Source: an uncultured Prevotella sp.
Lineage (GTDB): Bacteria; Bacteroidota; Bacteroidia; Bacteroidales; Bacteroidaceae
Direction of reading: 5' to 3'
Length of the DNA: 63,804 nucleotides
NCBI GenBank assembly: GCA_900319905.1
Contig: ONQB01000017.1
Coordinates: 1-63,804, forward strand
Position numbers and translations under genes: made by a program
Shown here: positions 53,177 to 61,350 of the stretch, piece after piece
How positions within the stretch are numbered: the stretch's first letter is position 1
Layout of the letters: each line of letters opens with the position of its first letter
Notes under the pieces: model-generated
Told to the model about the DNA's origin: nothing
The model's input: only the letters and a program-made list of their open reading frames with translations
Database searches by the model: none

Positions 53177-56100
53177 TTATCTGTGGCGGCGTGCGGCCCG
53201 TCGCTTCAGACTGGTGAGCGGACTGCCGCGGTGGATGCACGGTGCCGACTCGAAGCTATGGGCTGAGCGGCTGCGGCCTACGCCCGTGGCACGGGTCTCG
53301 GTGATGACATCGCGCTTGTCGTTGGCCACGAACTTCTCGAAGGAGTAGGTTTCGCCGGCATACTGCATGATGCGCTTGACAATGGCCTCGCGGCTGATGG
53401 CGCTGTAGTAAGGAATGTCGTTGTTCATGCAGGAGTTCTGTTCTGAGCGGAACACGCCGCGCGAGTGCATATAGCCTCCCTCATAGATATCGACGATGTC
53501 GCTGTAGCGGCTGTCATAGATAAGATGGCTCCAGGGCACCTCGTGCATCTTTCCCGTCAGGGCGAGGTTGGCATACCAGCCCTTGGCCTTGCCGGCGTTG
53601 AACTCCATTACATGCGGACAGCAGGTGCACTGGCAGGCATCGATGAAGGCATTGTGATAGATGTACTCGTCGGCAAGTTTGCCGAAGCCATGTCCGCCAG
53701 CCTCGTGCTGCACTACGCCGCGGGTGTCGAGCGGATAGCCGTAGGTGCTCTTGGGGCAGAAGGCAATGGCCGAACCGTCGTCCCACATCTGGCAGATGCC
53801 GCCATAGTCGGTAGAGTTGGGCACCACGATGATGAGGGTCTGGTTGAGGTTGCTCTTGTTCACCGTGGGGGCATTGAGGGCGTAGCTGAACAGCTCGTCG
53901 TAGTCGGCCCTGAGGCCAACGCCACCCGTGAAGGTGGTATTGAACCGGTTGTAGCGGATGGTGTTTACCGTGCCCACGCCCGTCTCGGTAGAGACCGGGA
54001 AGGCCGTATAGACATTGAAGTAAGCGCGATAGGTCTTGTACGGCTCAATGGCAAAGAAGTATTCCATTTCCTGCTTCATGTCCTTGAGATAGGTACCCTC
54101 GGAGATGTCCTTGGCATCGTAGCCGTCGCCGAGGAGCACAATGTTGATGCCGCCGCGGTTGCCCTTCGTGGCTTTCTGCAAGGTGATGTACTGGTCCTCG
54201 CCATACTCGTAGTTGTACTGGCTCACCTTGCATGTATGCGTATAGTCCTTGTCCTTGAGCTTGAAGACGATGTTGCCCGTGCGGTTGGCACTACCCTTGG
54301 CCATTGCCTTGATGGTCAGCGTCAGCTCGGTCTTCTTGCTGCCGCTGGTCTGTGAGAGTTCGCACCAGTCGGGCTTGCTGGCCACTTCCCAGTCGCCCTC
54401 AGCGTTGAGGGTGAGCGTCTGCTTGTGCTCGGTGTTGATGGCACAGGCCACCGACGGACGGCACACCAGCTCGTGGTGGGCAGCAATGCGCTTGAAGTCC
54501 TTCCAGCCACTGGCCGCCTGATACTGCGTAATGCTGGATTCGGGCACCTCAAGGGTGAAATTGTCCTTGGGGACGCCGTTGAAAGCTCCCGCCAATACAT
54601 GGGCGGGCTCAGTACCCTTGCAGACAATACTGCCAATGCCATAGCAGTTGGCAAACGCACCACCATTGTCTCCCCATGTAGCCTCATAACCGATACTCTC
54701 TAACGAGGATGGAAAAACAAGTCCTTCGAGCGAGCGACAGTTGGCAAAGGCTCCTGCGCCAATAGATTGCAATCCTTCTGGGAATTCCACCACACCCATG
54801 AGTCGCCAGTTGTACGCAAAGACACTGCGGCCAATGGAAATAAGATGCTTGGGCAGTTTCAGTGTGCCCGAGAAGTCGCAACCGTTGAATGCGTCTGAAC
54901 CTATGGAAGTGAGATTCTTAGGCAAGTCAAGCTCACCTTTTAGGGGCACACCTCTAAAAGCATCATTCTGTATATTCTTAAGGCCTGCTGGCAATGTCAG
55001 CGTTCCATTAAAACCAGTACCACTAAATGCTCCTTGACTGATAAAGGTAATCTTATCGGGTATTTCCAGATTACCCGTCAAGTTCTGGTCACCGGCGAAA
55101 GCATTATCACCAATAAACTCCAAACTAGAAGGTAGCTTCAAGTTGCCATAAAAGTTAGAGTTCGAACAGAAAACGTTATGTCCGATATATTTAAGCTTGT
55201 CAGGAAGAATGAGCTCGCAATTGAACTGACATTCCCAAAAAGCTCCTCCTCTATCTACTGCGCCACCGCCACCAATATACTCAAGAGTACTGGGCAAAGA
55301 CAAAGTTCCAGTAAGCGATTTATCCCACATGAAAGCACTCTCACCGATTTCTGTAACACCCTCAGGTATATAAAGAGAACCAGAAAGGTTGACGCAAGAA
55401 CGGAATGCACGCTCACCAATTCCCGTGAGCTTATCCGGTAAGACCACATTGGTTAATGATGTCTTTTCATCAAAAGCTAAGGCGGTTAAAACGCCTGGAC
55501 GGTCATCATCCTCATTTGATGCATTACCTTTGATCCAAGGCCTATATCCCATGTGTCCTGATACGGACACCTCTTTCATATTGAGTGCGGTTAGATTGTC
55601 CATCGAGTCACGCATGAAATAGCAGTCCTGTCCATTGATGCTGCCCGTCAGCTTCAGGTTCCTCAGCGTGCGCCAGTCCTTGTGGGCTGCCTCGATGCAC
55701 TGACGGAGCTTGCCGGCCTCGGAATGGATGACGACATACTCCTTGGCTTGTGCGTTGTGGCTCACGAGGTCGTTCTCCCACGCTGTGATGCTCTCACTGA
55801 TGAGCGTGAGGTGGTACTGACCTGTGCCTTCCTTCTTGTCCACACGGATGGAGAAGTTGCACATCTTACCGGGCACATAGGTAAAGTCTTCGTTCTTCTT
55901 GAAGTTGTAGGGAGTACCTCCGATGGTAATGGAGAAGAGCGTCGTTCCGGCCTTGACCGCCTGCGGCACGACGATGGCGCGCCACTCGTTGCCGGTTTCT
56001 GCTGGCAGGGTGGCTGTCCCCTCTACACTGCCTTTGGCAGCCACGACGCCAGTGCTCAAGTCAATGGTCGCTTTTCTGATAAGGTTGCTCAGCAGCACTG

Positions 56101-56710
56101 TTTTTGTGGTAGAGGCCCACTCTCCGCTGGCAAAGCCTGAGCCCTCGACAAGGGTGATGCGCGCACAGCTCATGCGATGGGCCATGGGCAGGCGGATGAC
56201 GCTCGTCGTGGGTGCCACATCAGTGGCTTTACCCCAAAGAAAGTCGCTCTGCTCGTAGCCGCCCATCTCACCATCCTCAGTAGGCTTGCTCTGGTCGCGC
56301 TGCACGTTAAACTCGTAGTCGCTGATGCTCTCAGGCTTGCCGTAAGGATAGTAGCCATAGACATCGATGGGCGTGTGCTTGTCCTTCCAGAAGATGTCGT
56401 AGGCCGAGTTCCATTTGGCATTGGCCTCATCGTAAGTATGCCTCACGTTGTCGCCACGGTTACCATCGAGCTTCAGTTCACCGGGCGTATTGCCATTATA
56501 GTCAACAATGTACACGCCCATGACGTCGCCGTTGGCAAAGCCGTTGTCATTGACACGCGTGACAGCCAGCTGGTCGATCTCGCCCGCCAGTTGGATGCGG
56601 TTGCCGCTGTTGCCCTCGTCATCGCCGAAGAAGTCACCATCGTGACACCCCGCCAAGAGGGCCAACATGGCACACATGAATATGGAAAGGTGATGATATT
56701 TCATAGTCAT
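53177..56710 (-). CDS. Fimbrillin - LRR - BACON - M64 metallopeptidase fusion lipoprotein
   Basis: A 1177-residue surface lipoprotein (signal ends LLAGC, Cys22). In order it has a fimbrillin-like domain (about 25-300, with VYGYYPYGKP, DQSK, GGYEQSDFLWG and AIVVPQ), BspA-type leucine-rich repeats (about 370-745, e.g. LPSSLEFIGDNAFAGDQNL), a BACON/Ig-like domain (about 760-835) and an M64 peptidase domain (about 845-1145). The zinc site reads HEAGGHGFGKLADEY, His1002 to His1007, so the two His are spaced HExxxH, not HExxH. Founding M64 members cleave IgA; the substrate here is unknown. The C-terminal 38 residues are Arg-rich and unlike the rest. Two ATG codons (56710, 56704) could start it. It lies 30 bp after the first fimbrillin gene. 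Confidence 0.85.
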   Translation of the reverse strand: MTMKYHHLSIFMCAMLALLAGCHDGDFFGDDEGNSGNRIQLAGEIDQLAVTRVNDNGFANGDVMGVYIVDYNGNTPGELKLDGNRGDNVRHTYDEANAKWNSAYDIFWKDKHTPIDVYGYYPYGKPESISDYEFNVQRDQSKPTEDGEMGGYEQSDFLWGKATDVAPTTSVIRLPMAHRMSCARITLVEGSGFASGEWASTTKTVLLSNLIRKATIDLSTGVVAAKGSVEGTATLPAETGNEWRAIVVPQAVKAGTTLFSITIGGTPYNFKKNEDFTYVPGKMCNFSIRVDKKEGTGQYHLTLISESITAWENDLVSHNAQAKEYVVIHSEAGKLRQCIEAAHKDWRTLRNLKLTGSINGQDCYFMRDSMDNLTALNMKEVSVSGHMGYRPWIKGNASNEDDDRPGVLTALAFDEKTSLTNVVLPDKLTGIGERAFRSCVNLSGSLYIPEGVTEIGESAFMWDKSLTGTLSLPSTLEYIGGGGAVDRGGAFWECQFNCELILPDKLKYIGHNVFCSNSNFYGNLKLPSSLEFIGDNAFAGDQNLTGNLEIPDKITFISQGAFSGTGFNGTLTLPAGLKNIQNDAFRGVPLKGELDLPKNLTSIGSDAFNGCDFSGTLKLPKHLISIGRSVFAYNWRLMGVVEFPEGLQSIGAGAFANCRSLEGLVFPSSLESIGYEATWGDNGGAFANCYGIGSIVCKGTEPAHVLAGAFNGVPKDNFTLEVPESSITQYQAASGWKDFKRIAAHHELVCRPSVACAINTEHKQTLTLNAEGDWEVASKPDWCELSQTSGSKKTELTLTIKAMAKGSANRTGNIVFKLKDKDYTHTCKVSQYNYEYGEDQYITLQKATKGNRGGINIVLLGDGYDAKDISEGTYLKDMKQEMEYFFAIEPYKTYRAYFNVYTAFPVSTETGVGTVNTIRYNRFNTTFTGGVGLRADYDELFSYALNAPTVNKSNLNQTLIIVVPNSTDYGGICQMWDDGSAIAFCPKSTYGYPLDTRGVVQHEAGGHGFGKLADEYIYHNAFIDACQCTCCPHVMEFNAGKAKGWYANLALTGKMHEVPWSHLIYDSRYSDIVDIYEGGYMHSRGVFRSEQNSCMNNDIPYYSAISREAIVKRIMQYAGETYSFEKFVANDKRDVITETRATGVGRSRSAHSFESAPCIHRGSPLTSLKRRAARRHR

Positions 56711-56740
56711 ATACTCATCGAAAGGTTCAACAATCAGCGT

Positions 56741-57658
56741 TTACTCAGCAGTACCTCCATAGTCAGTGCCGTCGCTGTCCCAGTCAGTGATATTGACATT
56801 GATGCCATTGCTCGTCTTGCTCACGGTAACGGTCATCTGATAGCTCTTGCCACCCACGAAGGTGAAGGCCTTGGGCAGATTGAAGTCGCGTCCGTCAACG
56901 GTCACGGTAATCAGGTTGGTCTTCTCCACGGTCTGCGGCACGATGAGTGCCTTGTATGTGCCATTGGTGAGAAGCGGTGTCACGCTGGTGACGTCGCCGG
57001 TGGCCGACACCTTGGCCTGGGCTATATCGACGAGTGCCTGCGTCTTTACGCCGTTGACCTTCACTGCCACCTGGGCTGCTGCCAGCTTCTCCGTCGTGAA
57101 GCCATTGCCGGCGGCCACGCGGATGACCAGCTGACTCATCAGATGGTGTGCCGTAATAGACACGGCCTGTGCGGTGGGAGCCACATTGAGCGCGGAACCG
57201 GCGACAATCTCACTGGCTTTGTAGTTGTCGACCGAGCTCTGGTCTGACTTGGTAGTTACAGGCATGGACGTGACATCAGTGATGCTGGCCTGATAGGGAT
57301 AGTAAAGGTAAAAATCGGCATGCGTGGTCTCGTCCTCCCAATAGATTGGCGTGTCGGGCGTCCACGTTCCACTGTAGGTGAAGCGCATGTTGTCCACATG
57401 GTTGCCCTTGGAGAGCAGCGATTGCGACGAGCCGTCAGCATTGTGGTTGACAACATAGAGTCCGATGTGGTCGGCATTGTCAAAGCCTGTGTCTGAAACA
57501 CGACTGGCCATACTCGTGCTGATGCTTATCGGCAAACGGGAAGGCTGCGGAGGATTGGGATTGTCGGGAATGTCGGTACCGCCCGACGAACATGCACATA
57601 GACACAGTGTAGCAACTGCCAAAGGTAATGATTGTAGTCTCTTCATAGTCTTCTGCAT
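56741..57658 (-). CDS. Fimbrillin-family lipoprotein, first gene of the operon
   Basis: A 305-residue lipoprotein with signal ending LCLCAC and the lipobox Cys followed by SSGG. Shared fimbrillin elements are FDNADHIGLYVVNHN, ADFYLYYPYQ, a DQSS motif, VSITAHHLMSQLVIRV and ALIVPQ; ITDWD near the C terminus is typical of these domains. It begins the eight-gene minus-strand operon and has a promoter at 57683-57713. Probable role: surface adhesin or fimbrial subunit. Confidence 0.82.
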   Translation of the reverse strand: MQKTMKRLQSLPLAVATLCLCACSSGGTDIPDNPNPPQPSRLPISISTSMASRVSDTGFDNADHIGLYVVNHNADGSSQSLLSKGNHVDNMRFTYSGTWTPDTPIYWEDETTHADFYLYYPYQASITDVTSMPVTTKSDQSSVDNYKASEIVAGSALNVAPTAQAVSITAHHLMSQLVIRVAAGNGFTTEKLAAAQVAVKVNGVKTQALVDIAQAKVSATGDVTSVTPLLTNGTYKALIVPQTVEKTNLITVTVDGRDFNLPKAFTFVGGKSYQMTVTVSKTSNGINVNITDWDSDGTDYGGTAE

Positions 57659-57682
57659 TTAAGTTGTTTTAGATTTCAATCA

Positions 57683-57713
57683 CAAAGTTAAATAAAATAG
57701 ACACATTCTCCAA
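57683..57713 (-). promoter_or_regulatory. Promoter of the fimbrillin/M64/kinase operon
   Basis: A -33 TTG (57711-57713) and -7 TAACTTTG (57683-57690), spacer 20 bp, minus strand. Start near 57677, leader about 18 nt. No comparable promoter is seen in the short gaps between the eight genes. Confidence 0.55.
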
Positions 57714-57788
57714 GTCCATAATGGTTCAAATCGTGATTTTTTCCAACTACAAGAATCATTTGGCCATCACATGGGAGTTGGATAGTCC

Positions 57789-57876
57789 ATCTATGCGTTA
57801 AACGATACGGTCAAATGGGCTAAACGGCAACATGCGACGAAATCATTTCCTTCTTGTGACGAACATTTGAAGAAAG
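57789..57876. repeat. Weak fifth 22-bp phased array (locus E)
   Basis: Units 57789 and 57811 share TAAACG at the same offset; units 57833 and 57855 share TGnGACGAA at the same offset. The phase is 22 bp, but the two pairs differ from each other, so this is a tentative member of the family. It lies between the fimbrillin operon promoter and the end of the histidine kinase gene. Confidence 0.4.
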
Positions 57877-57917
57877 GCAGACGATAGATGAGACTACGGA
57901 TAGCAAGGGGAAAGCGG

Positions 57918-59051
57918 TCACAGCTTCAGCCGAAAGGTTGTGACGCCATCGCTGCCGTAGGGCAGCAGGGCCAGCGAGCCGTTGCTGACACGCATGATTT
58001 GACGTGAGATCGACAATCCGATGCCGCTGCCCTGGGCCTTGGTCGTAAAGAAGGGGATGAAAATGTGTTGGGCCACGTCGGACGGGATGGGCTCACCGTC
58101 GTCTGACACATCAATGATCACGGATTCGTCATTGTCGGAAAAAGCGTGCAGGCTGATATGCTGCCCGGAAGTGGTGGCCTCGGCCGCGTTTTTCAGGAGG
58201 TTGCTCACCACGCGGGCTATAAGGCTCTCGTCAGCATAGACCAGCAAATCCTTGGGAGAGACTTCAATGTTGATGGTGACATCCGGTTGGATAAGATGCC
58301 TCGTCTGTAAAGCCATGCGCTCCAAGAAAGGCTTTACATAAAAGAGCTTGGGCACAGGCGTAGGCACATGCGTGAACTTACGGTAGTTGCCTACGAACTT
58401 CATCAAGTCCTTGCTGGCTTGGAAGATGGTTTCCAATCCTTTCTGCTGTTCTCCGCTTGCAGAAGGCAGCAGGGCCTCGCTCCACGAGATGACCGGCGTG
58501 AGCGTATTCATAATCTCATGAGTAAGCACGCGGATGAGCCGCACCCAGGCATCAATCTCCTGATTGGAGAGCTCGTTGTAGATGTCGCTGATGGCGATGA
58601 TGTTCACATACTTCCCGTTGAGAGTCGTATGCGTCTCGTGCACGGAGAAGTTCTTGAGCTTATCCTTCACCTGGTTGATGTGGGTGATGACGTCACGGTT
58701 CAGAAGCTTGAGGGCGGCGGCATTGCAGCGCAGCACCAGTCCGCGCGCTGCGTCGACAACCAGGACACCGGTATCGACAGAATTGAGAATAAACTCGAAA
58801 TATTTCTCCTTCTCAATCTGTTCATCCCGCGCGTGCTGCAGGATTTTCTTGAGACGGTTGAGCGTAGTATTGACGAAACGGCTATCGCCACTTTCCGAAA
58901 AGCGGAAGGTATAGTCGCCGCTGTCGATGGCCTGAAAGAGGAACTCCACCTTATGAACCATTTTGACGTTGCGCGACCACAACACGATGACGGCGACAAG
59001 CAGTATGACAATGACGCAACCGGCGATAAGCAGCAGTAGACTTGTGTTCAT
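57918..59051 (-). CDS. Sensor histidine kinase (NtrB/NtrY-like)
   Basis: A 377-residue membrane-anchored kinase with one N-terminal helix (about 4-25), a HAMP-like linker, a PAS-like domain (about 85-140) and a kinase core. The phosphoacceptor is His178 in LTHEIMNTLTP. The N box NLLKNAAEA, G1 box DVSDDGEPI, and F/G2 boxes PFFTTKAQGSGIGLSIS are complete. The start at 59051 is chosen because the membrane helix begins there. It follows the sigma-54 activator gene by 17 bp and is presumably its partner. With a single membrane helix, the signal is probably sensed in the membrane or cytosol. Confidence 0.9.
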   Translation of the reverse strand: MNTSLLLLIAGCVIVILLVAVIVLWSRNVKMVHKVEFLFQAIDSGDYTFRFSESGDSRFVNTTLNRLKKILQHARDEQIEKEKYFEFILNSVDTGVLVVDAARGLVLRCNAAALKLLNRDVITHINQVKDKLKNFSVHETHTTLNGKYVNIIAISDIYNELSNQEIDAWVRLIRVLTHEIMNTLTPVISWSEALLPSASGEQQKGLETIFQASKDLMKFVGNYRKFTHVPTPVPKLFYVKPFLERMALQTRHLIQPDVTINIEVSPKDLLVYADESLIARVVSNLLKNAAEATTSGQHISLHAFSDNDESVIIDVSDDGEPIPSDVAQHIFIPFFTTKAQGSGIGLSISRQIMRVSNGSLALLPYGSDGVTTFRLKL

Positions 59052-59068
59052 AAGCAGGAAAAGAAGCC

Positions 59069-60397
59069 TTAAAGATTGTATTTCTTCATCTTGTTGTACA
59101 GTGTCTGACGGGAGATGCCCAACTGCGCTGCCACATGCGAGAGATTGCCTTCGCACTGTCGGATGGCTTTGGCAATCATGTCACATTCCATGTCGTCCAA
59201 CCGCTGAATCTCACGAGCCTCATCTTTTGGTGCGGCTGTTGCACTTCCTTCGATATCAAATGGCTGGATAGTGGTGCCGTCGCAAAGGATCACGGCCTTC
59301 TCCACCGCGTGTTGCAGCTCACGGATATTGCCGTACCAAGGCAACTGACAGATGCGCTCCTGTGTCTCGGGGGCAAACTGCAAGTCTTTCTTATTGTAGA
59401 TGTCAGCATAACGGCTGAGGAAGTGATTGGCATACGTCATAATGTCACCTTTGCGCTCGCGTAGTGGCGGGAGGTGCAGATGAATGGTGTTGATGCGGTA
59501 AAGCAGGTCCTCTCGAAACTCACCGTTTCTTACCTTCTCATCAAGATTGCTGTTGGTGGCACAGATGACACGCACATCGACAGGAATCGCCTTACTGCCA
59601 CCCACGCGCACGATGGTGCGACGCTGCAGGGCCGTGAGTAGTTTGGCCTGAAGCGGATAGCTAAGATTACCTATCTCGTCGAGGAAGAGCGTGCCGCCGT
59701 CGGCCAACTCGAACTTACCCGGCTTGTCGGTTTTGGCGTCGGTAAAGGCACCTTTCACATAACCAAAGAGCTCACTCTCAAACAGCGTCTCGGTGATGGC
59801 GCCCATGTCGATAGACATCAACTGCCGGTCGGCACGCCTTGACAAGCGGTGTATCTCTTTGGCCAGCACCTCCTTACCCGTACCATTCTCACCCGTGATA
59901 AGAATGTTGGCATCGGTGGCGGCAACCTTCTCCACCATGTCGCGCAACTTATTCATGACGGCCGATGTACCCCAAATCATGCCTGACGGAGTATGAGGCG
60001 AGGCACCCTTCTTTTGCGTCTTCTTGCAGGCATCGGTAAGCGTCTGAATAAGCTTTTGGTTGTCAAAGGGCTTGACAATGAAGTCGGCGGCACCGTCTTT
60101 CAGTCCCGTTACGGCCAGTTCAATGTCGGCATACGCAGTAAAGAGCACAACAGCGGTCTGCGGCTGCGTCCGCTTGATCTCACGCAACCAATACAATCCC
60201 TCGTTGCCATTGTTGATACCACTATGGAAGTTCATGTCAAGCAACACCACATCGGGCTTATCTTCCCTTATCCGCGTGAGCAGTCCCGAAGGGCTGGCCA
60301 TGCAGACAATATGCTCGAAGGTATGCTCCATCACCATCTTCACCGTAGAGAGGATGTTGCGGTTGTCATCCACGACAAGCAATGTACCGTGTTTCAT
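59069..60397 (-). CDS. Sigma-54-dependent response regulator (NtrC family)
   Basis: A 442-residue activator of RpoN promoters. The receiver domain has Asp10/Asp11, phosphoacceptor Asp54 in VLLDMNF and Lys109. The AAA+ domain has Walker A GENGTGKE (169-176), GAFTDA (216-221) where the canonical sigma-54 contact loop is GAFTGA, and Walker B GGTLFLDEIG. A Fis-type helix-turn-helix ends the protein (CEGNLSHVAAQLGISRQTLYN). It is co-transcribed with the histidine kinase gene. The nearby tolC promoter is of -24/-12 type with two upstream dyads, a likely target. Confidence 0.92.
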   Translation of the reverse strand: MKHGTLLVVDDNRNILSTVKMVMEHTFEHIVCMASPSGLLTRIREDKPDVVLLDMNFHSGINNGNEGLYWLREIKRTQPQTAVVLFTAYADIELAVTGLKDGAADFIVKPFDNQKLIQTLTDACKKTQKKGASPHTPSGMIWGTSAVMNKLRDMVEKVAATDANILITGENGTGKEVLAKEIHRLSRRADRQLMSIDMGAITETLFESELFGYVKGAFTDAKTDKPGKFELADGGTLFLDEIGNLSYPLQAKLLTALQRRTIVRVGGSKAIPVDVRVICATNSNLDEKVRNGEFREDLLYRINTIHLHLPPLRERKGDIMTYANHFLSRYADIYNKKDLQFAPETQERICQLPWYGNIRELQHAVEKAVILCDGTTIQPFDIEGSATAAPKDEAREIQRLDDMECDMIAKAIRQCEGNLSHVAAQLGISRQTLYNKMKKYNL

Positions 60398-60427
60398 TGT
60401 GCGATTTGCTTTCCGTCTTAATGCTGT

Positions 60428-60769
60428 TTACAAAGTAACGCCTACGGCTTTTGCCAATGTCTGACGTATATAATTATTTATGGTAGTACCCGTTTGCTGG
60501 GCAATTGTTGCTATTCTGCTATGTATTTCTGGTGTCAATCGGACATTCAGATTTCCACTGTAAGGTTTGCGAGGTTCCTTGCCCTGTGCTTTGCAACTTG
60601 ATATATAATCGTCCACGGCTCCTTCGAAGTCCTTACGGAGCTCGTCCACGTCTTTACCTTCGTAGGTGATTGCGTCATGACTCATGCCAAGCACCGAGCC
60701 ATAAAGGCAGTTGTCTTCTTCACTATAATCAACGCTTCCCGTATAACCTTTATATTTCATTGTTCCCAT
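60428..60769 (-). CDS. hicB: HicB-family antitoxin
   Basis: A 113-residue antitoxin with an N-terminal HicB domain (MKYKGYTGSVDYSEEDNCLY, GSVLGMSHDAITYEG, the partial RNase-H-like fold that blocks HicA) and a C-terminal ribbon-helix-helix DNA-binding segment (GNLNVRLTPEIHSRIATIAQ). It neutralises HicA and probably represses the operon. The start is ATG 60769 or 60760. It lies 11 bp after hicA. Confidence 0.88.
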   Translation of the reverse strand: MGTMKYKGYTGSVDYSEEDNCLYGSVLGMSHDAITYEGKDVDELRKDFEGAVDDYISSCKAQGKEPRKPYSGNLNVRLTPEIHSRIATIAQQTGTTINNYIRQTLAKAVGVTL

Positions 60770-60780
60770 AGTGTTACCTC

Positions 60781-61047
60781 CTATTTGTTTTTTATGTATC
60801 CTTTTGCTTTTAGATAATTATATACTTGGTGCATTACATAACCTTTGATAACGTTTGAAGGATGAGGCTTATGCATAATGTAGCTGTCTCCATTATTATC
60901 ATTTACAAAGATAATTCTCGAACCAGACGTCGCACCTTTGTTTTGTTGATGGAAACCAAATTGCCCAAACAGACTCACCATCTCGTTAAAGGTAAAGTCC
61001 CGTGGCAAATTGTTGAAGCGCTTCAAAAGCTTATCTTGCTTGTTCAT
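60781..61047 (-). CDS. hicA: HicA-family mRNA interferase toxin
   Basis: An 88-residue toxin with a small dsRBD-like fold. The catalytic His is expected in the stretch YIMHKPHPSNVIKGY. The N-terminal part (LLKRFNNLPRDFTFNEMVSLF, GFHQQNKGATSGSRIIF) fits the longer HicA variants. Toxin-first order is usual for hicAB. It has its own promoter with a palindrome between the promoter and the start codon. Confidence 0.85.
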   Translation of the reverse strand: MNKQDKLLKRFNNLPRDFTFNEMVSLFGQFGFHQQNKGATSGSRIIFVNDNNGDSYIMHKPHPSNVIKGYVMHQVYNYLKAKGYIKNK

Positions 61048-61049
61048 TC

Positions 61050-61064
61050 ATACAGTTACTGTAT
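61050..61064. promoter_or_regulatory. Probable HicB operator
   Basis: ATACAGTTACTGTAT is a perfect 15-bp dyad (7-bp arms, one central base) between the hicA -7 box and the hicA ATG. Its position and the RHH domain in HicB suggest autorepression. Confidence 0.6.
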
Positions 61065-61071
61065 TCTGCTA

Positions 61072-61103
61072 CAAAAGTAACTAAAATTAGTTGCACAAGC
61101 AAA
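61072..61103 (-). promoter_or_regulatory. Promoter of hicAB
   Basis: A -33 TTTG (61100-61103) and -7 TACTTTTG (61072-61079), spacer 20 bp, minus strand. Start near 61065, immediately at the operator-like dyad. Confidence 0.65.
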
Positions 61104-61130
61104 TATTATCGAAACTTTTTGAGTCAAATC

Positions 61131-61169
61131 CTTTCCCTCTTGTCTTTCCCTCTTGTCTTTCCCTCTTCA
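61131..61169. repeat. Three tandem 13-bp repeats
   Basis: CTTTCCCTCTTGT at 61131-61143 and 61144-61156, and CTTTCCCTCTTCA at 61157-61169. They lie between the hicAB promoter and a single copy of the GGCCGTCCGC palindromic module. Confidence 0.85.
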
Positions 61170-61170
61170 T

Positions 61171-61202
61171 TTGCGGACGGCCACGAGGGCCGCACCCTGC
61201 AA
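61171..61202. repeat. Solo copy of the GGCC-rich palindromic module
   Basis: TTGCGGACGGCCACGAGGGC and the bases that follow are the reverse complement, with few changes, of the inner module at 42154-42186 and of the copy at 46862. Here it stands alone, without its inverted partner. Confidence 0.8.
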
Positions 61203-61228
61203 TTTGCTTGATGGAGAAGCATACGCCG

Positions 61229-61267
61229 TGTCCAATTATTATACACTCACTGTCCAAATATTGTACA
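61229..61267 (+). promoter_or_regulatory. Two direct dyads, probable activator sites (UAS)
   Basis: TGTCCAATTATTATACA (61229-61245) and TGTCCAAATATTGTACA (61251-61267) match at 14 of 17 positions and each has partial dyad symmetry (TGT...ACA ends). Their centres are 22 bp apart, two helical turns, and lie about 80-120 bp upstream of the predicted start from the -24/-12 promoter. That is the usual layout for NtrC-type activator sites. Confidence 0.55.
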
Positions 61268-61320
61268 GTCGCTTTTAAGGTTGTTTCTCTCATTTTGTTC
61301 ATATACAGCAACTTGCATTT

Positions 61321-61337
61321 TTGGCACGGCTTTGGCA
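61321..61337 (+). promoter_or_regulatory. Sigma-54 (-24/-12) promoter of tolC
   Basis: TTGGCACGGCTTTGGCA matches the RpoN consensus TTGGCACG-N4-TTGCA except for one base in the -12 element; GG (61323-61324) and GC (61335-61336) are separated by exactly 10 bp. Transcription should begin near 61348, so the tolC mRNA would have a leader of only about 3 nt. Confidence 0.65.
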
Positions 61338-61350
61338 CTGTATTAAATGT

